Of a DNA stretch of 64,000 nucleotides, positions 9,264-17,710 are shown in pieces. Location of the stretch: the NCBI RefSeq assembly GCF_914271545.1, contig NZ_CAJZAH010000001.1:1426001-1490000 (forward strand), read 5' to 3'. The notes beneath the pieces are model-generated. The model was given only the letters and a program-made list of their open reading frames with translations, did not search any database and was not told the origin of the DNA. The stretch comes from Cupriavidus respiraculi. Lineage in GTDB: Bacteria > Pseudomonadota > Gammaproteobacteria > Burkholderiales > Burkholderiaceae. Position 1 is the stretch's first letter; each line of letters starts with the position of its first letter. The position numbers and the translations under genes are program-made.

Positions 9264-10400
9264 ATGACGCACGGCACGACCCCCACCATTGTTTCCGTCG
9301 AGGCCATCCTCGTCGACCTGCCCACCATCCGGGCCCACCAGCTCGCCATGGCCACCATGCAGCGCCAGACGCTGGTCATCGTGCGGCTGCGCTGCAGCGA
9401 CGGCATCGAAGGGCTGGGCGAGGCCACGACCATCGGCGGCCTGTCGTACGGCGATGAAAGCCCGGAAGGCATCAAGCTGACCATCGACACCTACCTCGCC
9501 CCGGCGCTGGCCAACGAGGACGCCACCAACGTGCATGCCGCGATGGCGCGCCTGGGCAAGGTGGCCCGCGGCAATCGCTTCGCCAAGTCAGCGCTGGAGA
9601 CCGCGCTGCTCGATGCGCAGGCCAAGCGGCTGGGCGTGCCGCTGTCCACGCTGCTCGGCGGCGCCGTGCGCCCGGCGCTGCCGGCGCTGTGGACGCTGGC
9701 CAGCGGCGACACCACGCGCGATATCGAGGAAGCGGAACGGCTGCTCGGCGAACGCCGCCACGACACCTTCAAGCTCAAGATCGGCCGCCGCGCGCTGCGC
9801 GAGGACGTGGCCCATGTCGCGGCGATCAAGCGTGCGCTGGGCGACCGCGCGCGCGTGACCGTGGACGTCAACCAGGCCTGGAACGAGGCCGAGGCTGCCA
9901 CCGGCATCGCCATGCTGGAGGCCGCGGGCGTGGACCTGATCGAGCAGCCCACGCCGCGCGAGCAGCGCACGGCGCTGGCCCGGCTGGCCGCGCGCTTCGT
10001 GGTGCCCATCATGGCCGACGAAGCGGTGTGCGGTCCGGAAGACGCGATGGAGCTGGCCCGCCTGGGCGCCGCGGACGTATTCGCGCTGAAGATCGCCAAG
10101 GCCGGCGGCATCTTCGGCATGCTGCGCACCGCCGCGGTGGGCGACGCCGCCGGTATCGCGCTGTACGGCGGCACCATGCTCGAAGGCAGCATCGGCACCA
10201 TCGCCGCGGCGCACGGCTTCTGCACGCTGCCGCAGCTGGCATGGGGTACCGAACTGTTCGGACCGCTGCTGCTCAAGGACGATATCGTGGTGGAGCGCCC
10301 GACCTACCGCGACTTCATGCTGCATCTGCCCCGGGGACCGGGGCTCGGGCTGGCGCTGGACGAAGACAAGCTGGCGCACTATCGCCGCGACCGCTCGTAA
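9264..10400 (+). CDS. catB: Muconate cycloisomerase CatB
   Basis: This 378-aa enolase-superfamily enzyme converts cis,cis-muconate to muconolactone. The catalytic K-x-K is K170/K172 (FKLKIG). Metal ligands are D201 (VDVNQAW), E227 (EQPTPR) and D252 (ADEAVCG), and the opposing Lys is K276 in LKIAKAGG. The ATG at 9264 is preceded closely by AAAAGG; frame upstream is open but has no homology. It is the first gene of a run catB-catC-Bug-pcaD. catA (catechol 1,2-dioxygenase) is absent here, so muconate must come from elsewhere in the genome. Confidence 0.94.
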   Translation: MTHGTTPTIVSVEAILVDLPTIRAHQLAMATMQRQTLVIVRLRCSDGIEGLGEATTIGGLSYGDESPEGIKLTIDTYLAPALANEDATNVHAAMARLGKVARGNRFAKSALETALLDAQAKRLGVPLSTLLGGAVRPALPALWTLASGDTTRDIEEAERLLGERRHDTFKLKIGRRALREDVAHVAAIKRALGDRARVTVDVNQAWNEAEAATGIAMLEAAGVDLIEQPTPREQRTALARLAARFVVPIMADEAVCGPEDAMELARLGAADVFALKIAKAGGIFGMLRTAAVGDAAGIALYGGTMLEGSIGTIAAAHGFCTLPQLAWGTELFGPLLLKDDIVVERPTYRDFMLHLPRGPGLGLALDEDKLAHYRRDRS

Positions 10401-10455
10401 GGCGGCGGCAACGGCATCGACTCGAAGCAAGCAGTTCATACCAGGAGACACACCC

Positions 10456-10734
10456 ATGCTCTACCTCGTCAGGATGGACGTCCATATCCCCCACGACATG
10501 CCGGCCGCGCAGGCCGACGATATCAAGGCGCGCGAGAAGGCCTACGCGCAGGAACTGCAGCGTAGCGGCAAATGGCAGCAGCTGTATCGCGTGGTGGGCG
10601 AGTACGCCAACTACAGCGTCTTCGACGTGGAGTCGAACGAAGAGCTGCACACCCTGCTGTCCGGCCTGCCGCTGTTCCCCTATATGAGGCTGCAGGTCAC
10701 GCCGCTCGCCAAACACCCGTCGTCCATCCGCTGA
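10456..10734 (+). CDS. catC: Muconolactone delta-isomerase CatC
   Basis: A 92-aa protein that shifts the muconolactone double bond to give 3-oxoadipate enol-lactone. The N-terminal MLYLVRMDVHIPHDMP and the GKWQQLYRVVGEYANYSVFD block are diagnostic, and the size is normal for this decameric enzyme. It follows catB by 55 bases with a CCAGGAGA ribosome site. Confidence 0.95.
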   Translation: MLYLVRMDVHIPHDMPAAQADDIKAREKAYAQELQRSGKWQQLYRVVGEYANYSVFDVESNEELHTLLSGLPLFPYMRLQVTPLAKHPSSIR

Positions 10735-10775
10735 ACGCACACCACAGAACATCCCATAACGAAGGAACGGAGACC

Positions 10776-11750
10776 ATGAAGTCGCTTGCCTTTACCGCGC
10801 TTGCCACGTTGGCATTGGGCGTTGCCATCGCCGCGCCCGCGGCCCACGCCGCCTATCCCGAGCGCGCCATCCGCTGGATCGTGCCCTTCCCCGCGGGCGG
10901 CGCGATGGACAATATCGCCCGCACGCTGGGCGAGGACATGTCCCGCACGCTGGGCCAGCCCATCGTGGTGGAGAACCGTCCGGGCGCGGGCGGCAACATC
11001 GGCACGGAACTGGTGGCGCGCGCGCCAGCCGACGGCTACACGATGGTGATCGTGGCCAACGGCATGGCGGTCAATCCGGCGCTGTACGGCAAGCTGAACT
11101 ACGACCCGGTCAAGGACTTCGCGCCGGTGTCGCTGCTGGCCGTGGTCCCGAACGTGCTGGTGGCCAACAAGAGCAAGTCCACGGCGAAGACCGTTGCCGA
11201 GGTGGTGGCGGGCGCGAAGGCCAAGCCCGGCAAGTACACCTATGCGTCCGCGGGCAACGGCACGTCGATCCACCTGGCCGGCGAGCTGTTCACCTCCATG
11301 GCGCATGTGGAACTGCTGCACATTCCGTACAAGGGCAGCGGCCCGGCCATCACCGACCTGCTCGGCGGGCAGGTCGACTACATGTTCGACAGCATCACCT
11401 CCGCCAAGCCCCACATCCAGTCCGGCAAGCTGACCGCCATCGCGGTCACCACGACGCAGCGTTCGGCGGCGCTCCCCGACGTGCCGACCGTCGCCGAAGC
11501 GGGCCTGCCTGGCTACGAGCTGTCGCCATGGTTCGCCGCCTTCGTTCCGGCCGGCACGCCGCCCGCCGTGGTCACCACGCTCAACCGCGCAATGGTCGAC
11601 GCGCTGCGCAAGCCTGAGGTACAAAAGCGGCTGGCGGGCATCGGCGCCGAGGCCATCGGCAGCACGCCGGCCGCGCTGAAGGAGCATCTGGCGCGCGAGA
11701 CCGCCAAATGGGGAGAACTGATCCGCGCCCGCGGCATTCGCGCGGACTGA
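10776..11750 (+). CDS. Bug/TctC-family periplasmic receptor in cat operon
   Basis: A 324-aa secreted solute receptor with a clear signal peptide ending AAHA (residues 1-24). Mature features include AYPERAIRWIVPFPAGG and NRPGAGGNIGTELVARAPADGYT, the ligand-contacting loops of Bug proteins. Bug receptors usually bind carboxylates for tripartite TctABC carriers, but no tctA or tctB is present. It sits between catC and pcaD, so a role in aromatic-acid or pathway-intermediate sensing or uptake is inferred. The start at 10776 follows an AAGGAACGGAG site. Confidence 0.92.
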   Translation: MKSLAFTALATLALGVAIAAPAAHAAYPERAIRWIVPFPAGGAMDNIARTLGEDMSRTLGQPIVVENRPGAGGNIGTELVARAPADGYTMVIVANGMAVNPALYGKLNYDPVKDFAPVSLLAVVPNVLVANKSKSTAKTVAEVVAGAKAKPGKYTYASAGNGTSIHLAGELFTSMAHVELLHIPYKGSGPAITDLLGGQVDYMFDSITSAKPHIQSGKLTAIAVTTTQRSAALPDVPTVAEAGLPGYELSPWFAAFVPAGTPPAVVTTLNRAMVDALRKPEVQKRLAGIGAEAIGSTPAALKEHLARETAKWGELIRARGIRAD

Positions 11751-11785
11751 ACCCACCACCGACCGAACCTGCACGAGACCTCGCC

Positions 11786-12583
11786 ATGCCGATTGCCACC
11801 CGCGACGAGCTGAAGCTGCACTACACCCTGGAAGGCGCGCCGGAGGCGCCCGCGCTGGTCATGTCCAACTCGCTGGGCACCACGCTCGAGATGTGGGAGC
11901 CGCAGATGCCCGCGCTGCTGCGCCGGTTCCGGGTGCTGCGCTACGACACGCGCGGACACGGCCGCTCCGAGGTGCCCTCGCGGCCGTTCGGCATGGCCGA
12001 ACTCGGCCGCGACGTGCTGGCCGTGATGGACCATGCGGGCATCGCGCGCGCCCACTTCTGTGGGCTGTCGATGGGCGGCATGACCGGCATGTGGCTGGCG
12101 CGGCATCACGCCGACCGCTTCGACCGCTTCGTGCTCGCCAACACCGCGGCACTGATTGGCCCCGCCCAGGTATGGAACACGCGCATCGACACGGTACGCC
12201 GCGACGGCATGGCCGCCATCGTGCCCGGTGTGCTCGACCGCTGGTTCACCGCGGCCTATCGGGCCGCCTCGCCGCAGGCCATCGAGCCGGTCACGCGGAT
12301 GCTTGCCTCCACGGACCCGAACGGCTATATCGGCAATTGCGCGGCCGTGCGCGACGCCGACCTGCGCGACGTACGGCCGGAAATCCGCGCCCGCGTGCTG
12401 GTCATCGCCGGCGAGCACGACGCGGCCACCACGCCGGCGCAGGGCCGCGCGGTGGCCGATGCCATCGCGGGCGCGCGCTACGTGGCACTGCCGGCGGCCC
12501 ACCTGTCCAACTGGGAACTGCCCGAGGTCTTTACCGGCGCGGTGCTCGACTTCCTGTCCGAGACCGAGCCGCCGGCACGCTAG
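11786..12583 (+). CDS. pcaD: 3-oxoadipate enol-lactonase PcaD
   Basis: This 265-aa alpha/beta hydrolase opens 3-oxoadipate enol-lactone to 3-oxoadipate, the step after CatC. The nucleophile S95 is in GLSMGG, the acid is the Asp of AGEHDAATTP and the His is in PAAHLSNWE. The LRYDTRGHGRS segment is typical of PcaD. It lies 35 bases behind the Bug gene in the same direction. The CoA-transferase and thiolase steps that would finish the pathway (pcaIJ, pcaF) are not in the window. Confidence 0.92.
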   Translation: MPIATRDELKLHYTLEGAPEAPALVMSNSLGTTLEMWEPQMPALLRRFRVLRYDTRGHGRSEVPSRPFGMAELGRDVLAVMDHAGIARAHFCGLSMGGMTGMWLARHHADRFDRFVLANTAALIGPAQVWNTRIDTVRRDGMAAIVPGVLDRWFTAAYRAASPQAIEPVTRMLASTDPNGYIGNCAAVRDADLRDVRPEIRARVLVIAGEHDAATTPAQGRAVADAIAGARYVALPAAHLSNWELPEVFTGAVLDFLSETEPPAR

Positions 12584-12634
12584 CGCCCGCGCCGGCGCCG
12601 GCACAGGCATCGGGCGCGGCAAAGGAGATGCGCG

Positions 12635-13204
12635 ATGCAACTTGCCCAATGCACGCTCTGGCAGCGGCTCGACGCGCCGGGACACGACGCCTGCCGGCTC
12701 GAACGCCACGACGCCGGCTTCCGGCTGCGCGGCACGGCGGTCTGCCTGGAAGCGGGCGCGCCGGCTTCCCTGACCTACACCGTCGAGTGCGATGACGGCT
12801 GGCGCACGCGCCGCGGCCTGATCCACGGCTGGATCGGCGCGGTTGCGCTGGACTTCCATATCGTTCGCGATCCGCATGATGGCTGGCGCTGCAACGGCGA
12901 GCCGGTCGACGGACTGGCCCACTGCGTCGATCTGGATCTGGGCTTCACGCCCGCCACCAACCTGTTCCATTTGCGCCGCCTCTCACTCGGCGAGGGGCAG
13001 GGCGCAGCCAATCCCGTCGCCTGGTTCGATGTGGCCGCCGGCCAGCTTGAACTGGTGGAACAGCGCTATGAACGGCGCACGGCGCAGGCCTATTGGTACG
13101 AATCGCCGCGCTTCGACTACCGCGCAATGCTGCAAGTCGATGCGCATGGCTTTGTGTCGGAATATCCGGGACTGTGGCAACGCGCCGGCGGTGACCCGGC
13201 ATAA
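12635..13204 (+). CDS. Putative glycolipid-binding domain protein (DUF1089 type)
   Basis: A 189-aa protein without signal peptide, resembling the PA1994-like 'putative glycolipid-binding' family. It has the characteristic RGLIHGWIGAVALDFHIVRD block, a central VDLDLGFTPATNLFHLRRL block and a C-terminal RRTAQAYWYESPRFDYRAML block. Structures of the family show a spiral beta fold, and the function is unproven. It begins 52 bases after pcaD with an AAAGGAGA site, so it may be carried on the cat transcript without being part of the pathway. Confidence 0.78.
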   Translation: MQLAQCTLWQRLDAPGHDACRLERHDAGFRLRGTAVCLEAGAPASLTYTVECDDGWRTRRGLIHGWIGAVALDFHIVRDPHDGWRCNGEPVDGLAHCVDLDLGFTPATNLFHLRRLSLGEGQGAANPVAWFDVAAGQLELVEQRYERRTAQAYWYESPRFDYRAMLQVDAHGFVSEYPGLWQRAGGDPA

Positions 13205-13313
13205 GCGCCATACGGGCGTCAACCCTCCTTTTGAAGCGGTTCATAAAGCACTTTTCTTGCTATGATCGCGCGCGCCGGTCAATAACGGCGCAAAGAACAG
13301 ACAGGGAAAACAA

Positions 13314-14318
13314 ATGACGACATTCAGGAGAATCGCCCTCGCGGTAGCGATGGCAACGGGTCTGGCCGCATGTGGCGGCGGTGGCGATGACGACGACAGC
13401 TTCCGGCTGAGCGGCTCGGCAAACGGTGCCGCCGTCAAGACCCTGACCGACGGTCAGTCCACGACGCTCGATATCGTGTCCGGTCAGGAGCTGCGCTTTA
13501 CCTCCACCAGCCCGGTGACATGGACGGCGACAGCCGAGAAAACCACGGTCACCCAGCGGGACCAGTCCTCCTCGGTCTGGAGCGCCGCGCTCAAGAGCCC
13601 CGAAGGCGGCAAGGTAACGCTGGTGGCGCGCTCGACCGCCAACGCCAGCAAGACCGCGACCATCGTCATCAACGTGCCGGCGCATCGCTATACCGCGAAG
13701 GCGATCAAGACCGGCGAAGCCATCACGTTCCGCGAGGTCGGTACGCTGCTGGATGGCAGCGCGCTCGATAGCACCTACACGCAGACGACCACGGCCGTGG
13801 ACACCACGACGGGGATCGCGACGCTACGCTCGGTCGATTCGGTGCTGGGCCTGACGGATATCTACACTCAGGACGCCGACCGCAACCGCCTGACGCGGAC
13901 CGTGGCCAGCAATGGCAACCTGTGCAACTTCACGCCGAAGCGCGACTACCAGAACTTCCCCCTCTACGTGGGCAAGACGTGGCAGTCGTCGTGGCAATAC
14001 AGCTGTGCGGCAGGCTACCGCGAAAACGCCGCCGTGACGGCCGAAGTCCAAGCCTTTGAACCGGTGATGGTCGGGGCCACCTCGCACGACGCCTTGCGTA
14101 TCGGCTACAAGGTGTCCTACACCAAGTCGAACGATTTCTTCCTCACGGGCGGTCCGGTGGGCAATGCCTCCTACCAACTGGACAACACGTGCTGGTGGGC
14201 CACCGACCTCGGCCGCGTGATCAAATGCACGTTCAGCTATACGTACGACGGCGCGCAACCGGCCAACTATCGCAAGCAGTTCACGCAGATGGCGCTCGAC
14301 ATCAAGACGGTCGACTGA
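13314..14318 (+). CDS. Predicted lipoprotein of unknown function
   Basis: This 334-aa protein starts with a lipoprotein signal peptide whose lipobox LAAC puts the acylated Cys at residue 20. A Gly/Asp-rich linker (GGGGDDDD) follows, as is common for exported lipoproteins. Asp right after the Gly run does not occupy the +2 position, so outer-membrane sorting is possible. The remainder is Thr/Ser-rich and beta-strand-like, with three further cysteines in NLCNF, YSCAAGY and DNTCWW/IKCTF contexts that could form disulfides. A TATGAT -10-like hexamer lies at 13261-13266. I recognise no enzymatic domain. Confidence 0.75.
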   Translation: MTTFRRIALAVAMATGLAACGGGGDDDDSFRLSGSANGAAVKTLTDGQSTTLDIVSGQELRFTSTSPVTWTATAEKTTVTQRDQSSSVWSAALKSPEGGKVTLVARSTANASKTATIVINVPAHRYTAKAIKTGEAITFREVGTLLDGSALDSTYTQTTTAVDTTTGIATLRSVDSVLGLTDIYTQDADRNRLTRTVASNGNLCNFTPKRDYQNFPLYVGKTWQSSWQYSCAAGYRENAAVTAEVQAFEPVMVGATSHDALRIGYKVSYTKSNDFFLTGGPVGNASYQLDNTCWWATDLGRVIKCTFSYTYDGAQPANYRKQFTQMALDIKTVD

Positions 14319-14326
14319 CCGCATGG

Positions 14327-14382
14327 CCGGGCGCTGATTCATCGCCCGGCAGGGATTCGCGTCGGTCTTCGACGCGAATCCA
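14327..14382. terminator. Two successive hairpins after the lipoprotein gene
   Basis: GCCGGGCG (14327-14334) pairs with CGCCCGGC (14344-14351). Directly behind it GGATTCGCGTCG (14354-14365) pairs perfectly with CGACGCGAATCC (14371-14382). They lie just downstream of the lipoprotein stop and before the acetyltransferase gene. The T-run is weak, but position and the 12-bp stem argue for termination. Confidence 0.65.
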
Positions 14383-14450
14383 TTTCCCTCTCCCGCTGAC
14401 AGGCATCGGCCGCTGTTAGACTGCCCCCGAGAAAAAACCTTACAGATGCC

Positions 14451-14960
14451 ATGACGCCGCCGCCCTCCTCGCAAACCACCCCCTCGCCCGGTACCGCCCC
14501 CGATCAAGCGCAACGTCCCACCATCGAAGGCGGTGGCCTGCGCCATGTCCGCCAATGGGCCGCGCTGCGGGCCGCCCTGTGGCCCGACGCATCGGCCGAG
14601 GACCACGAACGCGAACTGACGGGCATCCTCGCGGGCGATCACCGCTTCGCCGCCTTCGTCGCACTGGATGCCACGCAGCGGATGATGGGCTTCGTGGAGA
14701 TCGCGCTGCGCTATGACTATGTGAACGGATGCGAGACCTCTCCGGTGGCTTTCCTGGAGGGGCTCTACGTGGTGCCGGAGCAACGGCGCCAGGGCATCGC
14801 GCGGATGCTGTGCGACGCGGCGATGAACTGGGCGAGAGCGGCCGGCTGCACGGAGATGGCGTCCGACGCCGATCTGAACAACACCCGCAGCCATGACTTC
14901 CACGCGAGCGTGGGCTTCGAGGAACGCGAGCGGGTGGTGTTCTTCCGCAAGCTGCTGTAA
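14451..14960 (+). CDS. GNAT acetyltransferase, aminoglycoside AAC(6')-I-like
   Basis: This 169-aa GNAT protein has a ~30-residue Pro/Thr-rich leader and then a domain closely resembling the Acinetobacter-type AAC(6')-I enzymes as I recall them. Matching stretches are IALRYDYVNGCETSPVAFLE, GLYVVPEQRRQGIARML (acetyl-CoA loop Q-R-R-Q-G-I-A), CTEMASDADLNN and SHDFHASVGFEE. These enzymes acetylate the 6'-amino group of aminoglycosides such as kanamycin and tobramycin. No integron or transposon feature is near, so this is probably a chromosomal, perhaps intrinsic, gene. Resistance is inferred, not shown. Confidence 0.82.
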   Translation: MTPPPSSQTTPSPGTAPDQAQRPTIEGGGLRHVRQWAALRAALWPDASAEDHERELTGILAGDHRFAAFVALDATQRMMGFVEIALRYDYVNGCETSPVAFLEGLYVVPEQRRQGIARMLCDAAMNWARAAGCTEMASDADLNNTRSHDFHASVGFEERERVVFFRKLL

Positions 14961-15024
14961 GGGCGTTGGGAACGGCGTCCCTCTTTCGAACGAAAACCCT
15001 TCGCACTTATCCGGCCGCCACCCT

Positions 15025-15056
15025 CACCCTCTCCCCCTGGCGGGGGAGCGAGGGTG
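15025..15056. terminator. GC-rich hairpin between convergent genes
   Basis: CACCCTC-TCCCCC (15025-15037) pairs with GGGGGA-gc-GAGGGTG (15042-15056) around a TGGC loop. It separates the acetyltransferase end from the SDR end. This type of element often recurs as an intergenic repeat in GC-rich proteobacteria; recurrence cannot be judged from this window. Confidence 0.55.
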
Positions 15057-15102
15057 AACGGTGGCGACGCTGTGGCCGTTTCAAGCGACCGCCTTCTGCC
15101 AG

Positions 15103-15960
15103 TCACGCCGCCACATCCGCGTGATCGGTCGACACCGCGATGGCGCGCCAGCCCTCCAGCTCGCCCAGCACGAAACGGTTCTTCTCCTCGATGCGGGCCA
15201 CCGCATCGGACCCCAGCGGCAAACGCAGCGGCGGCGTGTCGCTGTCCACCAGCGCCAGCATCGCGGTAACGAGCTTGCGCGGGTCGCCCGGCTGCTTGTG
15301 GTTGGCGCCGGCCGAGAATTCGCGCATGGCGCCCACCGTCGCGGCGTAGTCGTCGATCTGCGCTGCCGTCGATACGAGCGAGTTGTCGTTGAGGAAATCC
15401 GTGCGGAAGAAGCCGGGCTCCACGACCGTGGCATGGATGCCCAGCGGCCCCACCTCCTGCGCCAATGCCTCGGTGATGCCTTCCACCGCGAACTTGGTGG
15501 CCCCGTACACGCCCCAGCCGGCGTACGCCGCATAGCCGCCCAGCGACGAGATGTTGATCACATGGCCGCTGCCCTGCCGGCGCATCCGCGGCAGTACCGC
15601 CCGCGTTACCGCCAGCAGTCCGAACACGTTGGTATCGAACACCGCCTTGGCTTCTTCGATGGAGGTTTCCTCGACGGCACCGAGCACGCCATAGCCGGCG
15701 TTGTTGACCAGAACGTCGATACGGGAGAAGCGCACGATCGCCTGCTCCACCGCCTGCCATGCATCGGCCTCGCGCGTGACGTCGAGCTTGAGCGCCAGGA
15801 GGTTGGGCTGCTCGCCGTGCACATCCAGTACCGCCTGCGGGTTGCGCGCGGTGGCGACGACGCGATCGCCGCGCCGCAGTGCTTCGCGCACGATCAGGGC
15901 GCCGAAGCCGCGCGACGCGCCGGTGACGAACCATACCTTCGAGTTGTTCGAGTCAGACAT
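15103..15960 (-). CDS. Short-chain dehydrogenase/reductase (SDR)
   Basis: A 285-aa classical SDR with NAD(P) motif TGASRGFG near the N-terminus, NNAGYG, and an intact Ser/Tyr/Lys triad (ISSLGGYA followed by Y-G-A-T-K). The residue after the second beta strand, ATARNPQAV, suggests NADP(H) preference. The extended C-terminus (about 40 residues beyond the core) is usual for the subgroup often annotated as oxidoreductases acting on ketones or aldehydes. It stands alone, and substrate is unknown. The preceding 160 bases up to the chemoreceptor stop hold its promoter but no clear motif. Confidence 0.87.
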   Translation of the reverse strand: MSDSNNSKVWFVTGASRGFGALIVREALRRGDRVVATARNPQAVLDVHGEQPNLLALKLDVTREADAWQAVEQAIVRFSRIDVLVNNAGYGVLGAVEETSIEEAKAVFDTNVFGLLAVTRAVLPRMRRQGSGHVINISSLGGYAAYAGWGVYGATKFAVEGITEALAQEVGPLGIHATVVEPGFFRTDFLNDNSLVSTAAQIDDYAATVGAMREFSAGANHKQPGDPRKLVTAMLALVDSDTPPLRLPLGSDAVARIEEKNRFVLGELEGWRAIAVSTDHADVAA

Positions 15961-16121
15961 GATCTAGCTCCATGGATTGTGAGATTGCCGGGTAGTTGGT
16001 TGGCGGTGCACCGCGCCGGCTGGCTTGCCGTGCGTCGAACCGTTAGGACCCATGCTAGGTGCCCCGGCGTCATCAAACAATGGCGATGGAGGTCGCCTCA
16101 ATAGCAACTGAGGGTTGCTAA

Positions 16122-17669
16122 TTACCCCAGAAGACGCTGCCCGTCTCGCTTCACGTTGAACGCGCTGACCGCTCCCACCAGGTTGCGGGACTGCTGCTGC
16201 ATCGAAGCGGCCGCGGCCGTTGCCTCCTCGACCAGCGCGGCGTTCTGCTGCGTGGCCTGGTCCATCTGCGTGATGGCCTGGTTGATCTGCTCGATGCCGA
16301 ACGTCTGCTCGTGGCTGGCGGTGGAGATCTGGCTGACGATGTCGGTCACTGACCTGACGCTGCCCACGATCTGTTCCATGGTCTGGCCGGCCTGGCCGAC
16401 CAGTTCGCTGCCCGCATCCACCTTCTGCACCGAATCGTCGATCAGGTCCTTGATCTCGCGTGCGGCGGCCGCGGAGCGCTGCGCCAGTTCCCGCACTTCC
16501 GACGCCACCACGGCAAAGCCACGGCCCTGTTCGCCCGCCCGCGCCGCTTCCACAGAGGCGTTCAGCGCGAGGATATTGGTCTGGAACGCGATGCCGTCGA
16601 TCACGCCGGTGATCTCCATGATCTTCCTGGATGACGTGCTGATCGATGCCATCGTGTCGACCACGGCGTTGACCACTTCCCCGCCCTTGACCGCGACTTC
16701 CGATGCGGACAGCGCCAGCTGGTTGGCCTGGCGTGCGTTGTCGGCGTTCTGCTTGACGGTGGCGGTGAGCTCCTCCATCGACGCCGCGGTCTGCTCCAGC
16801 GCGCTGGCCTGCGCCTCCGTGCGCTGCGACAGATCCTGGTTGCCCGCCGCGATCTGGCCGGATGCCGTGGCGATGGTGTCGGTCGCGTGGCGGATTTCCG
16901 TGACGGTGCCGGTCAGGCTGCGCTGCATGACGCGCATGGCCGCGAGCAGGCTGTGCTCGTCGCCCTCGCGCACCCGCACCTCGACGGCGAGGTCGCCGGC
17001 GCCGATGCGGCGCACGATGTCCGAGGCGTAGCCGGGCTCGCCGCCCAGTTGACGATAGATGCCGCGTACCAGGGTCCAGCCCATCGCACCCACGACGACC
17101 ATCAGCACACCGCCGATCGACAGCAGGATGATGGTGCTGCGCCAGAAGGCGCGGTCGATGTCGTCGATGTAGTCCCCAAAGCCCACGATCCAGTCCCACG
17201 GCTCGAAGCGGATGACGGCGTAGAGCTTTTCCACTTCGTGCTTGGTGCCCGGGCGCGTGCCCGGGGCGATCACGGTGCCCACCGTACGGCCTTCCAGCGC
17301 GGCACGGTAGCGCACGCCGGCTTCCTTGCCGCCCTTGGCGTCCACGATGCCGATGCGCTTGGGATTCGGATGCACGTAGTTGATGTCGTTGGCATAGCCG
17401 CGCACGAAGAAGTACATCTCGTCCTTGCGCAGGCTGCCGATGAGCTTTGCCGCCTCGCGCTGGGCATCCTCGCGCGACAGCTCGCCCGCCTTTTCGCGGG
17501 CATGGATGCGTTCGAGCGACGCGTGCGCCAGTGTGACCAGCGTGGACAGCTGCGCGGTGCGCTCCTTCATCATCGACTGTCGCAGCGTGGACAGCGAAAT
17601 GGCGGCGAGCAACACCATGCCGACCAGCGCCGCGACGCAAAGCAGCAGGATACGGGTTCGGAGCTTCAT
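16122..17669 (-). CDS. Methyl-accepting chemotaxis protein with single Cache domain
   Basis: This 515-aa chemoreceptor has an N-terminal TM helix (about residues 7-28), a periplasmic Cache domain of the sCache_2 type (about 35-180, with MYFFVRGYANDINYVHPNP and EPWDWIVGFGDYIDDID), and a second TM (about 186-206). A HAMP region follows, then a long cytoplasmic signalling domain whose hairpin tip is DGIAFQTNILALNASVEAAR. It ends without an obvious CheR-docking pentapeptide. sCache_2 receptors commonly sense small carboxylates. The next gene upstream, 41 bases away, encodes a cyclic-di-GMP protein, so both may respond to related cues. Confidence 0.93.
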   Translation of the reverse strand: MKLRTRILLLCVAALVGMVLLAAISLSTLRQSMMKERTAQLSTLVTLAHASLERIHAREKAGELSREDAQREAAKLIGSLRKDEMYFFVRGYANDINYVHPNPKRIGIVDAKGGKEAGVRYRAALEGRTVGTVIAPGTRPGTKHEVEKLYAVIRFEPWDWIVGFGDYIDDIDRAFWRSTIILLSIGGVLMVVVGAMGWTLVRGIYRQLGGEPGYASDIVRRIGAGDLAVEVRVREGDEHSLLAAMRVMQRSLTGTVTEIRHATDTIATASGQIAAGNQDLSQRTEAQASALEQTAASMEELTATVKQNADNARQANQLALSASEVAVKGGEVVNAVVDTMASISTSSRKIMEITGVIDGIAFQTNILALNASVEAARAGEQGRGFAVVASEVRELAQRSAAAAREIKDLIDDSVQKVDAGSELVGQAGQTMEQIVGSVRSVTDIVSQISTASHEQTFGIEQINQAITQMDQATQQNAALVEEATAAAASMQQQSRNLVGAVSAFNVKRDGQRLLG

Positions 17670-17710
17670 ATAAGGCAGGAAATGGAGAGAGGAAGAAAGG
17701 CGGTTGGAAC

